From assembly GCF_029953635.1 (NCBI RefSeq), contig NZ_CP124543.1, positions 1,467,455-1,531,454 on the forward strand: 64,000 nucleotides of DNA, in the 5' to 3' direction. This DNA is from Halotia branconii CENA392 (lineage in GTDB: Bacteria > Cyanobacteriota > Cyanobacteriia > Cyanobacteriales > Nostocaceae). The notes beneath the pieces were generated by a model, which worked only from the letters and a program-made list of their open reading frames with translations, was not told the DNA's origin and did not search any database. How positions within the stretch are numbered: the first letter of the stretch is position 1; every line of letters starts with the position of its first letter. Below are positions 38,880 to 48,967 of this stretch, in pieces. Made by a program: the position numbers and the translations under genes.

Positions 38880-39749
38880 TTATTGAGTAGGTTCTGGTCT
38901 TTGGCTTTGTTCTAAGGCAGCTTGGATACTGGGTAGTTCTAAGAATTTTTTCGTATCAGACAGTAAGCGATCGCCCCAAAGATTTTGCTTGAGGAAGTCT
39001 AAATCGCCATAACGCCCATCAATTCGGAGTGCAGATTCTCCCATTTTTAGAGCTTGTTGACGATCACCTTTGTTATAAAGTCCTACTGCCAGTGCTAACA
39101 ATGGTTCTGCGGCTTGTTTGTCAATACTAACAGCACTTTGCCATTGCTTAATTGCTCCTTCAGTGTCACCTTGCTCATATTTGATTAAGCCAATATTGTT
39201 AATTGCTGGCCAGAATTTTTGATCTTGAGATACGGCTTTATTGTACTGAGCGATCGCATCGGGCAATCGATTTAGCATATAGTAAGCATTACCCAAATCA
39301 AACAATCCATCTGGGTCATTAGGTTTTAACTGCAAACCCGCTTGATAATTGCTAATAGCTGCTTGATATTTTTCTTGTTGAAAATTAGCTGAACCCAAAG
39401 CAAATAAAACGTCAGGATTTTTAGGATTGATTGATTGTGCCTTTTTCAAGGCAGCGATCGCCGCATCGAAATCTTTGGTTTGCAGTTGCAAACCACCCAA
39501 CAAAAACCATACCTTATCATTCTGAGGAGCTAGTTGACTGGCCAGTCTAGCCCTTGGTAAAGCCAATTCAAACTGTTGAAATTGTCCTAGTTGAGCCGCT
39601 TCTTGTGCTAAACTCAACCCCTGCTTCTCCAACTTTGTTGGATCTAATTGCAGTGTATGTGGTACAAGTGCCTGTGCATGAGCTGCTTTAGGCATACTCC
39701 ACAAACTACAGACAATTAGAAGAGAAATTAAACTAATATGTTTAGGCAC
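38880..39749 (-). CDS. Exported TPR-repeat protein
   Basis: This 289-residue protein has an N-terminal signal peptide (ISLISLLIVCSLWSMPKAAHA, cleaved after AHA), then about six TPR units from residue 55 to 250 (VWFLLGGLQLQTKDFDAAIA, VLFALGSANFQQEKYQAAIS, DGLFDLGNAYYMLNRLPDAI and so on). It probably acts in the periplasm or thylakoid lumen as a scaffold in protein assembly. GTG at 39749 (PKHISLIS) is preferred over a TTG seven codons earlier because it starts directly at the basic end of the signal peptide. Confidence 0.85.
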   Translation of the reverse strand: MPKHISLISLLIVCSLWSMPKAAHAQALVPHTLQLDPTKLEKQGLSLAQEAAQLGQFQQFELALPRARLASQLAPQNDKVWFLLGGLQLQTKDFDAAIAALKKAQSINPKNPDVLFALGSANFQQEKYQAAISNYQAGLQLKPNDPDGLFDLGNAYYMLNRLPDAIAQYNKAVSQDQKFWPAINNIGLIKYEQGDTEGAIKQWQSAVSIDKQAAEPLLALAVGLYNKGDRQQALKMGESALRIDGRYGDLDFLKQNLWGDRLLSDTKKFLELPSIQAALEQSQRPEPTQ

Positions 39750-40106
39750 ACTACCGCCTCTTAGCCACAACTCAAAGAATCTTTCAGCTAGCTTAAACGA
39801 TCTTTACTCTGCACGAACAGCAAAGTTGAAACTCATTAGTGCTGGCTGCATCAATCACCTTAACCTACTTCCACTATTGACATCACCATTGGCAAGAAAT
39901 AAATTAACCACTATGTAAGTAGTTGCACAAAATTTAGGTAAATTTATTTTCAAAACAAAAGCAAATTCCAGTCAAGTGTTGAAATTTCGGTAAAAAACCG
40001 TACTTAAACCGAAGCTTGTTCTCTAGATGAGTTCACTAGACTAGAATAAAAATAGAGGCAAAAATATAAGCTGCTGAGTGTCATTACTCAGTTGAGTATA
40101 AATATT
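39750..40106. other. Gap between divergent genes, no gene seen
   Basis: About 357 bases upstream of both the TPR gene and the DUF1825 gene. The sequence is AT-rich with no feature recognised; it probably contains both promoters. Confidence 0.4.
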
Positions 40107-40430
40107 ATGGGATTCTTTGATTCTGATATAGTTCAGCAAGAAGCAAAACAGCTGTTTGAAGATTATCAAGCCCTAATTCAGCTGGGAAATAGCTATGGTA
40201 AATTTGACCGCGAGGGCAAAAAGCTGTTTATTGATCAGATGGAAGCCATGATGGATCGCTATCGCGTTTTTATGAAACGCTTCGAGCTATCAGAAGATTT
40301 TATGGCACAAATGACAATGGAGCAGCTTAAAACTCAGTTAGGTCAGTTTGGTGTCACTCCGCAACAGATGTTTGATCAAATGAATGGCACTCTAGAACGG
40401 ATGAAAACTGAACTAGAAAAACAGCCCTAG
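40107..40430 (+). CDS. DUF1825 family protein
   Basis: This 107-residue helical protein is conserved across cyanobacteria and starts MGFFDSDIVQQEAKQLFEDY. It shows the conserved helix KLFIDQMEAMMDRYRVFMKR and the C-terminal LKTQLGQFGVTPQQMFDQMN. Function is unknown. ATG at 40107 fits the family start better than TTG at 40092. Confidence 0.92.
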   Translation: MGFFDSDIVQQEAKQLFEDYQALIQLGNSYGKFDREGKKLFIDQMEAMMDRYRVFMKRFELSEDFMAQMTMEQLKTQLGQFGVTPQQMFDQMNGTLERMKTELEKQP

Positions 40431-40667
40431 TAAAAAAGCAGGAGAGCAGGGAGCAACAAGAAGACACAGAGACAAGGAAATAGGGAGAAAAAGAGACATT
40501 TCTTTCTCCAATTCCTTTTCTTCCCTGTGTCCTCTGTCTCTTAAAAATTCTAGGTTTGAGATTTTGGATTAATTTTCAATCTAAAGTCTAGCTAGAAAAT
40601 TTTTTGAGGGGGACAAGGAAACTCTCCCCTAACTTTGCCGTTCTCGACAAATTTTTACACAATCTAT

Positions 40668-42587
40668 TTATGATTTGGGACGAGAAAATTGGGAAGGTGA
40701 TTTGAATTTTTCTGCTGGCACATTTTTCAGTGCCTTCTGCATAAAATCGCGCCAGATGGGAGCCACCATCCCACCACCTGTAGCACTACCAGCCAATTGT
40801 CTGTTATCGTCCCTACCTACCCAGATAGCTGTTGTTAACTGTGGTACAGTTCCTACAAACCAAATATCTTTTTCTGAGGAAGTTGTTCCCGTCTTACCAG
40901 CAACTGGACGGCCTATTGCTGCACCTTTGCCAGTTCCTTCATTAACTACTGTTTGCATCACATCTATAATTGCCGCTGATGCCCAAGGATCGAGAACCAG
41001 TTGGGGTTTGGGGGTATTATCTAGCAACACGTTACCACTACTATCGGTGACACGGGCGATGATTGTAGGCGGTGACTGCCAACCATAATTAGCAAAGGTA
41101 GCATAAGCACTAGCCATTTCCAATGGTGTAACACCAATAGCACCAAGTGGTAAAGAAGTTACAGGTGCCATAGGACTCATAATTCCTAAAGTACGGCAGG
41201 TTTCTATTACCCTGTTCATCCCAACAGCCTTGCCAATCTTAATCACAGGAATGTTGCGAGACTGCGCTAAGGCTGTGCGAATTGACATTGGCCCCCTAAA
41301 ACTACCATCATAATTTCTGGGATAGTATCGATTATTACCGTCTTGATAACTGACTGGTGAATCTACCACTGTCGAATTTGGTGCATATTTGCCAGTGGCA
41401 AAAGCAGTATAGTAAACAAACGGTTTAAAAGAAGAACCTGGTTGACGTTGAGCCTGAGTTGCTCGGTTAAATTCGCTGATTTTAGGATCTACACCACCGA
41501 CCAAAGCTTTAACAAAATGTGTACGTGGATCAATTGCTACTAAGGCTATTTGATTCTTGTATAATCCTTGACCTAAAAGTGTTTTATGCCACTTGGTAAC
41601 AGTTTCCTCTGCCATTGCTTGAAAGTCAGCTGCAACAGTAGTTTGTACCCGCATTCCGCCTTTTAGTAGTGCTTCACGGCCAAACTTTTTAGCCAATTCT
41701 TGTGCCACAGTGTTAGTAACATAGGGTAAGGCACTACCTTGAAAAGACCTAATTCTACCAAGCTTAATTTCTTGCCTTAAGGCATTATCGTAGTCTTGTT
41801 GGCTAATCCAGTTCAATTCCAGCATTCGCCCTAGCACTTCTTTTTGTTTCTGCTTTGCCAGTTTCATACTGACAAATGGGCTAAATTCTTCTGGCGCTTG
41901 GATCAAACCCGCCATCATTGCCGACTCGCCCAAAGTTAAATATTCTGCTGACTTATCAAAGTAACTGCGTGCTGCCGTTTGTACACCATAATTATTATGA
42001 CCCCAATAAACTTGATTGAGGTACATTTCTAATATTTGGTCTTTGCTCAGAATCTGTTCTAAGCGAATTGCCAGCACTCCCTCGGCTAACTTGCGGGTGA
42101 AAGCACGCTTTTGAGACAAAAACAGGTTTTTCACCAATTGCATGGTGATAGTAGAACCACCTTCTCGTACACCACCTGCTACCCAGTTAACTACTATAGC
42201 TCGGCCAACCCCGGTAGGATTAATACCGTGGTGATCGTAGAAATGACTATCTTCGCTGGCTAACACTGCCCGTTTGAGATTTGGAGAAATTCTATCTAGA
42301 GATACGACTTCTCGGTTTGCTTCTCCGTGGATACGTGTTAGTAACTTGCCCTTGATGTCATAGATGTAAGTCGTTTCTGATGGGATAAAATTTCGTAGCT
42401 GTCTTACATCTGGCAAATTGCGGAAACTAATGGCTAAGCCGACTAATCCTCCGGCGACAATAGAGCTTCCTAGCATCGTTATTGATAACAGAGTACCGCC
42501 AGTTACCTGGCCTACTCCCTTTAAAAATTCAAACCCAGATGAAGACCGACGTTGTGGCTGCTTGTTTTCAAAAGTCCTAGACGACAC
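40668..42587 (-). CDS. Class A penicillin-binding protein (PBP1A type)
   Basis: This 639-residue bifunctional peptidoglycan synthase has an N-terminal cytoplasmic tail, a membrane segment near residues 28-52 (VTGGTLLSITMLGSSIVAGG), and a GT51 glycosyltransferase domain with EDSHFYDHHGINPTGVGRA and GGSTITMQLVKNLFL. The transpeptidase domain has the active serine in QPGSSFKPFVYY, the SRN motif (ALAQSRNIPVI) and KTGTT. It acts at the outer face of the plasma membrane. The start codon is GTG. A tyrS gene is divergent across about 170 bases. Confidence 0.96.
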   Translation of the reverse strand: MSSRTFENKQPQRRSSSGFEFLKGVGQVTGGTLLSITMLGSSIVAGGLVGLAISFRNLPDVRQLRNFIPSETTYIYDIKGKLLTRIHGEANREVVSLDRISPNLKRAVLASEDSHFYDHHGINPTGVGRAIVVNWVAGGVREGGSTITMQLVKNLFLSQKRAFTRKLAEGVLAIRLEQILSKDQILEMYLNQVYWGHNNYGVQTAARSYFDKSAEYLTLGESAMMAGLIQAPEEFSPFVSMKLAKQKQKEVLGRMLELNWISQQDYDNALRQEIKLGRIRSFQGSALPYVTNTVAQELAKKFGREALLKGGMRVQTTVAADFQAMAEETVTKWHKTLLGQGLYKNQIALVAIDPRTHFVKALVGGVDPKISEFNRATQAQRQPGSSFKPFVYYTAFATGKYAPNSTVVDSPVSYQDGNNRYYPRNYDGSFRGPMSIRTALAQSRNIPVIKIGKAVGMNRVIETCRTLGIMSPMAPVTSLPLGAIGVTPLEMASAYATFANYGWQSPPTIIARVTDSSGNVLLDNTPKPQLVLDPWASAAIIDVMQTVVNEGTGKGAAIGRPVAGKTGTTSSEKDIWFVGTVPQLTTAIWVGRDDNRQLAGSATGGGMVAPIWRDFMQKALKNVPAEKFKSPSQFSRPKS

Positions 42588-42760
42588 GGCGATTCCACTT
42601 CCTCACTTGTAAATGTAACTGTAATTAATTCAATTAAGCAAGACGGTTAATTTTTTGCAATTATATTAGTTTGGCAGATCACAGAACGGACAAATTGCCA
42701 GTGAATATAACCAACCTAACTTCTAAAGTAAAAAGCGTAGTTAAGAACGAGTCTCCTAGT

Positions 42761-43951
42761 ATGACGCAAAATTTTTCTTGGCTGCATCGCGGCATAGTAG
42801 AAATTTTCCCACAACCAACTGATGCTGACAGTGAAAGTTTAGAGAAGTACTTAGAAACTACAAACCAGCCTTTAAGGATCAAATTGGGAATCGACCCTAC
42901 AGGTGCCGATATTCATCTTGGTCATAGCATACCAGTACGAAAACTGCGAACTTTTCAAGATGCAGGTCATACAGCAGTCCTAATTATTGGTGATTTTACA
43001 GCTCGAATTGGCGATCCGACAGGGAAATCTGAGGTGCGTCGTCAACTGACTAAAGCAGAAGTAGCACAAAATGCTCAGACTTACCTTGACCAAGTGCGAC
43101 CTATCTTGGATTTTGACACACCAGGAAGGTTAGAGGTGCGTTATAACTCCGAATGGCTATCCCAGCTTGATTTAGGGGAAATTTTGGAGTTACTTTCCAC
43201 GATGACAGTCGGGCAAATGTTAGCAAAAGAGGGATTCGCAGAACGTTATAGAAAAGAGAATCCTATTTTTATTCATGAGTTCCTATATCCGTTAATGCAG
43301 GGTTATGATTCTGTCGCTGTCAAGGCAGATGTGGAACTAGGAGGAACTGACCAAAAGTTTAACCTTGCTGTTGGGCGAGATTTACAACGTCATTTTGGGC
43401 AAAAGCCTCAATTTGGTTTACTATTACCTATTTTAATCGGCACAGACGGTGTGCAGAAAATGTCTAAGTCTTTGGGTAACTATGTAGGCTTGTCAGAACA
43501 CCCTGCACAAAAATACCAGAAGTTACAAGGTGTGCCGGATAATCTGCTGTCACAGTATTTTGAACTGCTGACAGACTTACCTTTAGATAAATTACCAGAA
43601 AACCCCCGCGATCGCCAGATGCTTTTAGCTTGGGAAGTTGTCAAACAGTATCACGGCGAACAAGCAGCCAATGAGGCGAAAGAAGCAGCAAAAACTGGTG
43701 GTAAAGAAGGTTCAATCCCAGAATTTTCTTTAGCTGAAGTATCGCAGTTTCCAGCTAAATTAGCTTATCTTCTTAATGCCACTGGTTTGTGTAAAAGTAC
43801 TGGGGAAGGTAAGCGAAAAATTCAAGAAGGTGGAGTACGCTTAGATGGGGATCGCATTCATGATGTTGATACTACTTTCGATCTACCCAGCGAATTACAG
43901 GGGCGAGTGCTGCAAGTCGGTAAAAACAAGTTTGTTCGACTTGTACTTTAA
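42761..43951 (+). CDS. tyrS: Tyrosyl-tRNA synthetase
   Basis: This 396-residue class I synthetase charges tRNA-Tyr. The HIGH-type motif is HLGHS (in [13 protein letters not shown]) and the KMSKS motif is exact ([11 protein letters not shown]). The C-terminal S4 domain is visible in [23 protein letters not shown] at 42761 ([11 protein letters not shown]) matches the family start; an in-frame TTG at 42671 would add 30 unrelated residues. Confidence 0.97.
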   Translation: MTQNFSWLHRGIVEIFPQPTDADSESLEKYLETTNQPLRIKLGIDPTGADIHLGHSIPVRKLRTFQDAGHTAVLIIGDFTARIGDPTGKSEVRRQLTKAEVAQNAQTYLDQVRPILDFDTPGRLEVRYNSEWLSQLDLGEILELLSTMTVGQMLAKEGFAERYRKENPIFIHEFLYPLMQGYDSVAVKADVELGGTDQKFNLAVGRDLQRHFGQKPQFGLLLPILIGTDGVQKMSKSLGNYVGLSEHPAQKYQKLQGVPDNLLSQYFELLTDLPLDKLPENPRDRQMLLAWEVVKQYHGEQAANEAKEAAKTGGKEGSIPEFSLAEVSQFPAKLAYLLNATGLCKSTGEGKRKIQEGGVRLDGDRIHDVDTTFDLPSELQGRVLQVGKNKFVRLVL

Positions 43952-43959
43952 GTTGGGCA

Positions 43960-44030
43960 TTGGGCATGGGGGAGGCAGTGCGGTCTTGGGGTCTCCCCAA
44001 GTGGAGCAACTGCCGTCATAGGGCATGGAG
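43960..44030. repeat. GCAGTGCGGTCTTGG dispersed repeat
   Basis: The short gap between tyrS and pyrF holds GGCAGTGCGGTCTTGGGGTC and CCCCAAGTGGAGCAACTGCC, which also occur near 9640, 46925 and, in reverse, 55195-55255. Confidence 0.7.
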
Positions 44031-44038
44031 AATTTTTA

Positions 44039-44758
44039 ATGAATGCAGAACAACAAATTATTGTGGCTTTGGATGTGCCAGATTTGGCAAGTGCGATCGC
44101 TCTTGTCGAGCAACTACCGCAAGTACATTTCTGGAAAGTAGGCTTAGAATTATTTACCAGTTCTGGCCCCGCAATTTTGGAAGTACTAAAGTCGCGGCAA
44201 AAGCGCATCTTTCTCGATTTAAAGTTTCATGATATTCCTAATACCGTTGCCGGTGCTTGTCGTGCCGCAGCTAGTTATGGGGTAGATTTGCTGACAATAC
44301 ATGCTACTGCTGGTAGAGATGCCCTGAAAGCTGCAACAGAAGCTGTACAGATTGGGGCAGCCCAAGCGGGTGTAAAACCACCTAAATTAATCGCTATTAG
44401 CTTGCTGACGAGCATCTCTTCTAGACAACTGGCATTTGATTTAAAAATTCCCCTAGAATTGCCAGAATACGCTTTAGAGATGGCACTCATGGCTCAAGAG
44501 ATGGGGTTAGATGGGGCAGTTTGTTCGCCTCAAGAGGTAGCACAGTTAAGGCAAACTTGCAAAGATGATTTTTTGCTGGTTTGTCCGGGGGTACGACCAA
44601 CTTGGGCAGAAAAAGGCGATCAAAAGCGATCGCTGACTCCAGCGCAAGCAATTCAAGCTGGTGCAAATTACCTAGTAATTGGTCGTCCCATCACTGCTGC
44701 TGCTGAGCCTGAGTTAGCCTGGAGAAGGATTTCTCAGGAGTTAACTACAGTTGCATGA
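44039..44758 (+). CDS. pyrF: Orotidine 5'-phosphate decarboxylase
   Basis: This 239-residue TIM-barrel enzyme forms UMP from OMP in the last step of pyrimidine synthesis. The catalytic Lys-Asp array is visible in [13 protein letters not shown], with the phosphate-binding end YLVIGRPIT and the substrate motif CPGVRPTW. The next gene overlaps by four bases (ATGA), which suggests translational coupling. Confidence 0.97.
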   Translation: MNAEQQIIVALDVPDLASAIALVEQLPQVHFWKVGLELFTSSGPAILEVLKSRQKRIFLDLKFHDIPNTVAGACRAAASYGVDLLTIHATAGRDALKAATEAVQIGAAQAGVKPPKLIAISLLTSISSRQLAFDLKIPLELPEYALEMALMAQEMGLDGAVCSPQEVAQLRQTCKDDFLLVCPGVRPTWAEKGDQKRSLTPAQAIQAGANYLVIGRPITAAAEPELAWRRISQELTTVA

Positions 44759-45375
44759 AGTCAGGATTTCGGCAGCATAATTATGGCTTGTGGGTTGTCA
44801 CTTGTAGCTTGGGGTTGTTAGTAGCAAATAGTTTTAATAATTCGGCATTCTCAAAAAATCTCTCTTCTAAGCCCTTAACCCAGGAAGGGGTAGTAAAAAA
44901 TCAGTCGCAGTCTGCTTGTTCTAAGCAAAATCTAGATACATTAACTACTCAGTTATTGCAAGATTTACCAAGCTATGCTAATCGTGCCACTCAACGCGCC
45001 CGCCGCAGTGTCAACAATGAGGTTTACAGTTATGTTTTAATAGCAGGAAAACCAGTATTTCAACCGCTACCCCTCAGCCCGGAAGGATATACCGCAGAGA
45101 GGCAAAAAAAAGTAGTAACAAAAGTTGAGCAAGTTTTCTTCACTACTTTAGAACGGCATTATACAGGTGGAAAAGCAGTAGAAGTACAGCAATTTCATTG
45201 GCTATTGTTGACTCCAACTAAAAGTGGTTGGCGCTTGGTGATGATGTTTACCCAAACTGGCGGTTATCCTAAACAACAACCACCATCACCTCCACGTAAT
45301 AGTAGTAATGGGGCGATCGCTCAAGGTGTTAAAACTTGGTTGCGAGATTGTCGAGCCAGAAGCATATCACAATAA
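44755..45375 (+). CDS. Conserved exported hypothetical protein
   Basis: This 206-residue protein has a signal-like N-terminus ([18 protein letters not shown]), then a Ser-rich linker and a conserved core ([76 protein letters not shown]). I recognise it only as a type of protein common in cyanobacteria; no function is known. It overlaps the pyrF stop by four bases, so it is in its operon. Confidence 0.75.
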   Translation: MKSGFRQHNYGLWVVTCSLGLLVANSFNNSAFSKNLSSKPLTQEGVVKNQSQSACSKQNLDTLTTQLLQDLPSYANRATQRARRSVNNEVYSYVLIAGKPVFQPLPLSPEGYTAERQKKVVTKVEQVFFTTLERHYTGGKAVEVQQFHWLLLTPTKSGWRLVMMFTQTGGYPKQQPPSPPRNSSNGAIAQGVKTWLRDCRARSISQ

Positions 45376-45400
45376 AAGCTGCTAAATATTTATATGAGCT

Positions 45401-45487
45401 ATGACTTACACTCCACCCAAACTCTTCACTTTTGAAAAATTTATAGCCGAACATGGCGACAATGTTGATCACAACAATATCGCTTAA
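45401..45487 (+). pseudogene. N-terminal remnant of a Uma2-type gene
   Basis: The 28 codons read MTYTPPKLFTFEKFIAEHGD and then diverge to a stop at 45487. TFEEFIxxYGD followed by YELIDG is the usual start of many Uma2 proteins, so this is probably a leftover of a deleted copy. The rest of the 45376-45630 gap is non-coding. Confidence 0.45.
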
Positions 45488-45630
45488 AATCGCACACACT
45501 TTCTTGATTTGAAGTCTTAATTTTATTTTTTGCTACCTAATCATCAAAAAAAGTCCTTCCTGTGGCAATCTGAGAGACAGAGACTTTTCAATCTGATATT
45601 TTAGCTACAGCAAATTTACCTAATGGGGTT

Positions 45631-46857
45631 ATGCAAACTCTGCCGACTTTTACAACTTCCAATACCACAGCAGAACAACCCACCATTGATACCACTATCA
45701 AGCGGCGCAAAACTCGCCCCGTAAAAGTGGGAAACATCACCATTGGAGGGGGCTATCCCGTTGTGGTGCAGTCAATGATTAATGAAGACACACTTGATAT
45801 AGATGGTTCTGTTGCAGCTATTCGTCGTTTGCACGAAATTGGCTGTGAAATTGTCCGCGTCACAGTGCCAAGCATGGCTCACGCTAAAGTGATGGCGGAA
45901 ATTAAACAAAAATTAAATAAAACTTATCAAGACGTGCCAATTGTTGCCGATGTTCATCACAACGGTATGAAAATCGCCCTAGAAGTCGCCAAACACATAG
46001 AAAAAGTGCGAATTAATCCAGGGTTGTATGTATTTGAAAAACCCAACTCCAATAGAAGCGAATATACTAAAGCCGAATTTGATGAAATTGGTGAAAAAAT
46101 CCGTGAAACTTTAGCACCTTTAGTAGTTTCTCTGCGAGATCAAGATAAAGCGATGCGAATTGGTGTAAATCACGGTTCTCTGGCTGAAAGAATGCTGTTT
46201 ACCTACGGCGACACTCCAGAAGGAATGGTGGAATCTGCCCTAGAATTTATTCGCATTTGTGAATCTTTAGATTTCCGAAACTTGGTCATTTCGATGAAAG
46301 CCTCACGAGTACCCGTGATGGTAGCCGCTTATCGCTTAATGGCTCAGCGTTTAGATGAGCTGGGTATGAATTATCCTTTACATTTAGGCGTTACAGAAGC
46401 TGGTGATGGCGAATACGGACGTATTAAGTCTACGGCTGGTATTGCCACATTACTTGCCGATGGCATTGGCGATACAATCCGCGTGTCACTTACAGAACCA
46501 CCAGAAAAAGAAATTCCCGTTTGCTATAGCATTTTGCAAGCTTTAGGATTGCGGAAAACAATGGTGGAGTACGTTGCTTGCCCTTCTTGTGGACGCACTT
46601 TGTTTAATTTAGAGGAAGTGTTACATCAAGTCCGGGAAGCCACCAAACATTTGACTGGATTAGATATAGCCGTCATGGGTTGCATTGTGAATGGCCCTGG
46701 AGAAATGGCAGATGCCGACTACGGTTATGTTGGTAAAACTCCTGGTTATATTTCCCTATATCGCGGCAGAGAAGAAATTAAAAAAGTCCCAGAAACCCAA
46801 GGAGTAGAAGAGTTGATTAACCTAATTAAAACAGACGGACGTTGGGTAGATCCATAA
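45631..46857 (+). CDS. ispG: 4-hydroxy-3-methylbut-2-enyl diphosphate synthase
   Basis: This 408-residue enzyme (GcpE) acts in the MEP isoprenoid pathway, converting MEcPP to HMBPP with a 4Fe-4S cluster and, in cyanobacteria, electrons from ferredoxin. N-terminal TIM barrel text is [13 protein letters not shown] and [13 protein letters not shown]. The cluster ligands are in CPSCGRT and [16 protein letters not shown]. Length fits the bacterial short form. Confidence 0.97.
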   Translation: MQTLPTFTTSNTTAEQPTIDTTIKRRKTRPVKVGNITIGGGYPVVVQSMINEDTLDIDGSVAAIRRLHEIGCEIVRVTVPSMAHAKVMAEIKQKLNKTYQDVPIVADVHHNGMKIALEVAKHIEKVRINPGLYVFEKPNSNRSEYTKAEFDEIGEKIRETLAPLVVSLRDQDKAMRIGVNHGSLAERMLFTYGDTPEGMVESALEFIRICESLDFRNLVISMKASRVPVMVAAYRLMAQRLDELGMNYPLHLGVTEAGDGEYGRIKSTAGIATLLADGIGDTIRVSLTEPPEKEIPVCYSILQALGLRKTMVEYVACPSCGRTLFNLEEVLHQVREATKHLTGLDIAVMGCIVNGPGEMADADYGYVGKTPGYISLYRGREEIKKVPETQGVEELINLIKTDGRWVDP

Positions 46858-47060
46858 GAAAGCAGGGGAAGCAGGGGAGGCAGGGGGGCAGGGAGCTGGG
46901 AGAAAAGGAGAGAAGTGCGGTAAGGCAGCGCGGTGAAGCAGTGCGTTGGGCGGGTTTCCCAAGTGGAGCAACTTCGGGAGAAAGAGGTAATTTTTCTTCA
47001 TCCCCTTGCACCCCGCACCCTGCCCCAATTCTTCTTCTCCATGCCCCATGCCCAAGTTAG
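46858..47060. repeat. Repeat-rich gap after ispG
   Basis: GCAGGGGAAGCAGGGGAGGC, GCAGTGCGTTGGGCGG, GGTTTCCCAAGTGGAGCAAC and CCATGCCCCATGCCC units. Open frames on both strands here are repeat by-products. Confidence 0.75.
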
Positions 47061-47175
47061 CCTAATTATTAAGTATTTTTCATGAATTAGAAATATATGC
47101 TCGGCCTGTTACGATGTACCCTGTGTTAGATTGGGCATACTGACTATAATTTTTCCCTCTGACAAAGCTGTCATT

Positions 47176-48462
47176 ATGGTGATTACAAAAAGTAGACTTG
47201 TTTTGGGTGCTACGGCAGTGACACTCTCCACGATTGCTGTTACTAGTCTAGGCATCCACTCGCGAGGTCAGGCTTTATTTAAAGCAAGTCCCAAGGAAAC
47301 GGTAGACGAAGTTTGGCAAATTGTTAACCGCCAATACGTAGATGGTACTTTTAACCAAGTAGATTGGCAGGCTGTTCGTAAGGAGTACTTGAACAAGTCT
47401 TACAGTAGTCAGCAAGAAGCTTATAAATCCATTCGGGAAATGCTGAAAAAGCTGGATGATCCCTACACCCGGTTTATGGACCCAGAGGAATTTAAAAATA
47501 TGCAGGTGGATACCTCTGGAGAACTCACAGGTATTGGGATCACAATCAGTCAAGATGAAAAAACCAAGCAGTTAGTTGTAATTGCACCAATTGAGGATAC
47601 ACCAGCATTTAAGGCGGGAATCCTGGCAAAGGATGAAATTACCCAAATTAACGGGAAAAGCACTAAGGGGATGGATACTAACCAAGCAGTATCTTTGATC
47701 CGAGGTGAAGCAGGAACGACAGTAAACCTGACAATTCAGCGCAGCGGCCAAACAAAACAGTTTCAAATCAAACGAGCGCGAATTGAAATTCATCCAGTTA
47801 AGTATTCGCAAAAACAAACGCCAGCAGGTAAGCTTGGCTACATTCGCCTCAACCAGTTCAGTGCTAATGCTGGTAAGGAAATGCAAAACGCCATCAAAGA
47901 TTTAGAAAGCAAAAAGGTAGCTGGCTATATCCTAGATTTGCGTGGTAATCCTGGTGGTCTACTTTTCTCTAGTGTAGAAATTGCCCGGATGTGGCTAAAT
48001 AGCGGCACAATTGTCTCTACTATTGATCGTCAAGGTGAACAAGAAAAAGAAGTAGCAAACGGACGTGCTTTGACTACTAAACCATTGGTGGTATTGGTAG
48101 ATAAAGGTTCAGCTAGTGCCAGTGAAATCCTCTCAGGAGCATTGCAAGATAATAAGCGTGCTACTTTAGTGGGTACTCAAACATTTGGCAAGGGATTGGT
48201 ACAATCAGTACGTCCTTTGGATGATGGTTCAGGACTAGCGGTGACAATTGCTAAATATCATACGCCTAGTGGTAAAGATATTAACAAGCATGGAGTTGAT
48301 CCAGATGTCAAAGTGGATTTGACCGATGCCCAGCGGCAAGATTTGTGGCTGCGAGAGCGTGATAAACTTGCTACCTTAGCAGATCCCCAATTCGCTAAAG
48401 CAGTAGAAGTAATCGGAAAACAAATTGCAGCTAGAGGACTCACCAGCGCCGAAAAAAATTAA
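47176..48462 (+). CDS. ctpA: C-terminal processing peptidase (CtpA family)
   Basis: This 428-residue S41 serine protease has an N-terminal signal segment (LVLGATAVTLSTIAVTSLGI), a PDZ domain at about residues 110-200 (GIGITISQDEKTKQLVVIAP) and the catalytic Ser/Lys dyad in KGSASASEILSGAL and GTQTFGKGLVQ. CtpA-type enzymes mature the D1 protein of photosystem II; paralogues CtpB and CtpC have other roles, so the exact type is open. ATG at 47176 fits the signal peptide. Confidence 0.93.
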   Translation: MVITKSRLVLGATAVTLSTIAVTSLGIHSRGQALFKASPKETVDEVWQIVNRQYVDGTFNQVDWQAVRKEYLNKSYSSQQEAYKSIREMLKKLDDPYTRFMDPEEFKNMQVDTSGELTGIGITISQDEKTKQLVVIAPIEDTPAFKAGILAKDEITQINGKSTKGMDTNQAVSLIRGEAGTTVNLTIQRSGQTKQFQIKRARIEIHPVKYSQKQTPAGKLGYIRLNQFSANAGKEMQNAIKDLESKKVAGYILDLRGNPGGLLFSSVEIARMWLNSGTIVSTIDRQGEQEKEVANGRALTTKPLVVLVDKGSASASEILSGALQDNKRATLVGTQTFGKGLVQSVRPLDDGSGLAVTIAKYHTPSGKDINKHGVDPDVKVDLTDAQRQDLWLRERDKLATLADPQFAKAVEVIGKQIAARGLTSAEKN

Positions 48463-48467
48463 AAAAG

Positions 48468-48513
48468 CAAAAGGTAAAAGATAGATCATGTTTCTTTTGC
48501 CTTTGGTCTTTTA
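48468..48513 (+). terminator. A/T-rich terminator after ctpA
   Basis: AAAGGTAAAAGA (48470-48481) pairs with TCTTTTGCCTTT (48493-48504) with one G-T wobble, and TCTTTTAG follows. It sits just past the ctpA stop and against the end of the opposite small gene. Confidence 0.6.
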
Positions 48514-48696
48514 GACGGGTTGGCATTTACCAGCCCTAATTAATCCTACGCGGCGAGCGATCGCTTCTTCTTCTGAAGTAAAAGGCCCCCATTGCTCTAT
48601 AATTTCTAGATTATCGTTCCCAACTTGTTTGCTGGGGATAATTTCGCAATGTCCAGTAGGACGCTTGATAATATACAAGTCTTGTGTGTTTTCCAT
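48511..48696 (-). CDS. Small conserved hypothetical protein
   Basis: This 61-residue protein reads well as a gene: LYIIKRPTGHCEIIPSKQVG, then GPFTSEEEAIARRVGLIRAGKC. The text GPF.SEEEA.AR.V.LIRAGKC looks like a small cyanobacterial family with a helix in contact with nucleic acid or protein, but I know no function. It is convergent with ctpA. Confidence 0.65.
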   Translation of the reverse strand: MENTQDLYIIKRPTGHCEIIPSKQVGNDNLEIIEQWGPFTSEEEAIARRVGLIRAGKCQPV

Positions 48697-48839
48697 ACTG
48701 GAAATAAAAATTTGTTTTTTCCAATAAAAATTTTACGATATATGTCAAACTTTTTGAGACAAAACGAAATTTTTGTTCAGAATGGCTGGCAACAGATGGA
48801 AAAAGCATCAAATAGCCGAAGTGTGGTGAGTAGTAAAAA

Positions 48840-48930
48840 CAACACTTCGACAAGCGGCAGTTGAATCTCGACTTCGCTCGATTACCGCGAAGTCGAAACT
48901 CAGTGCATCGCTGACAACTGACCACTAACA
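48840..48930. repeat. Dispersed repeat, reverse copy of the 32.3-kb unit
   Basis: CAGTTGAATCTCGACTTCGC, TCGATTACCGCGAAGTCGAA and GACAACTGACCACTAAC. The first two are the reverse complement of text at 32300-32345. Confidence 0.8.
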
Positions 48931-48967
48931 CAAAATCCCGCCCCTTCCAAAGGTGAGATAAACTTAA

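Noticed and set aside
46822..47060. Overlapping open frames on both strands after ispG
   Set aside because: Low-complexity Pro/Ser or Gly/Arg text from G-rich repeats; no start signals.
48611..48931. Minus-strand open frame of 106 codons
   Set aside because: It overlaps the small conserved gene at 48511-48696 in another frame and is translated repeat sequence.
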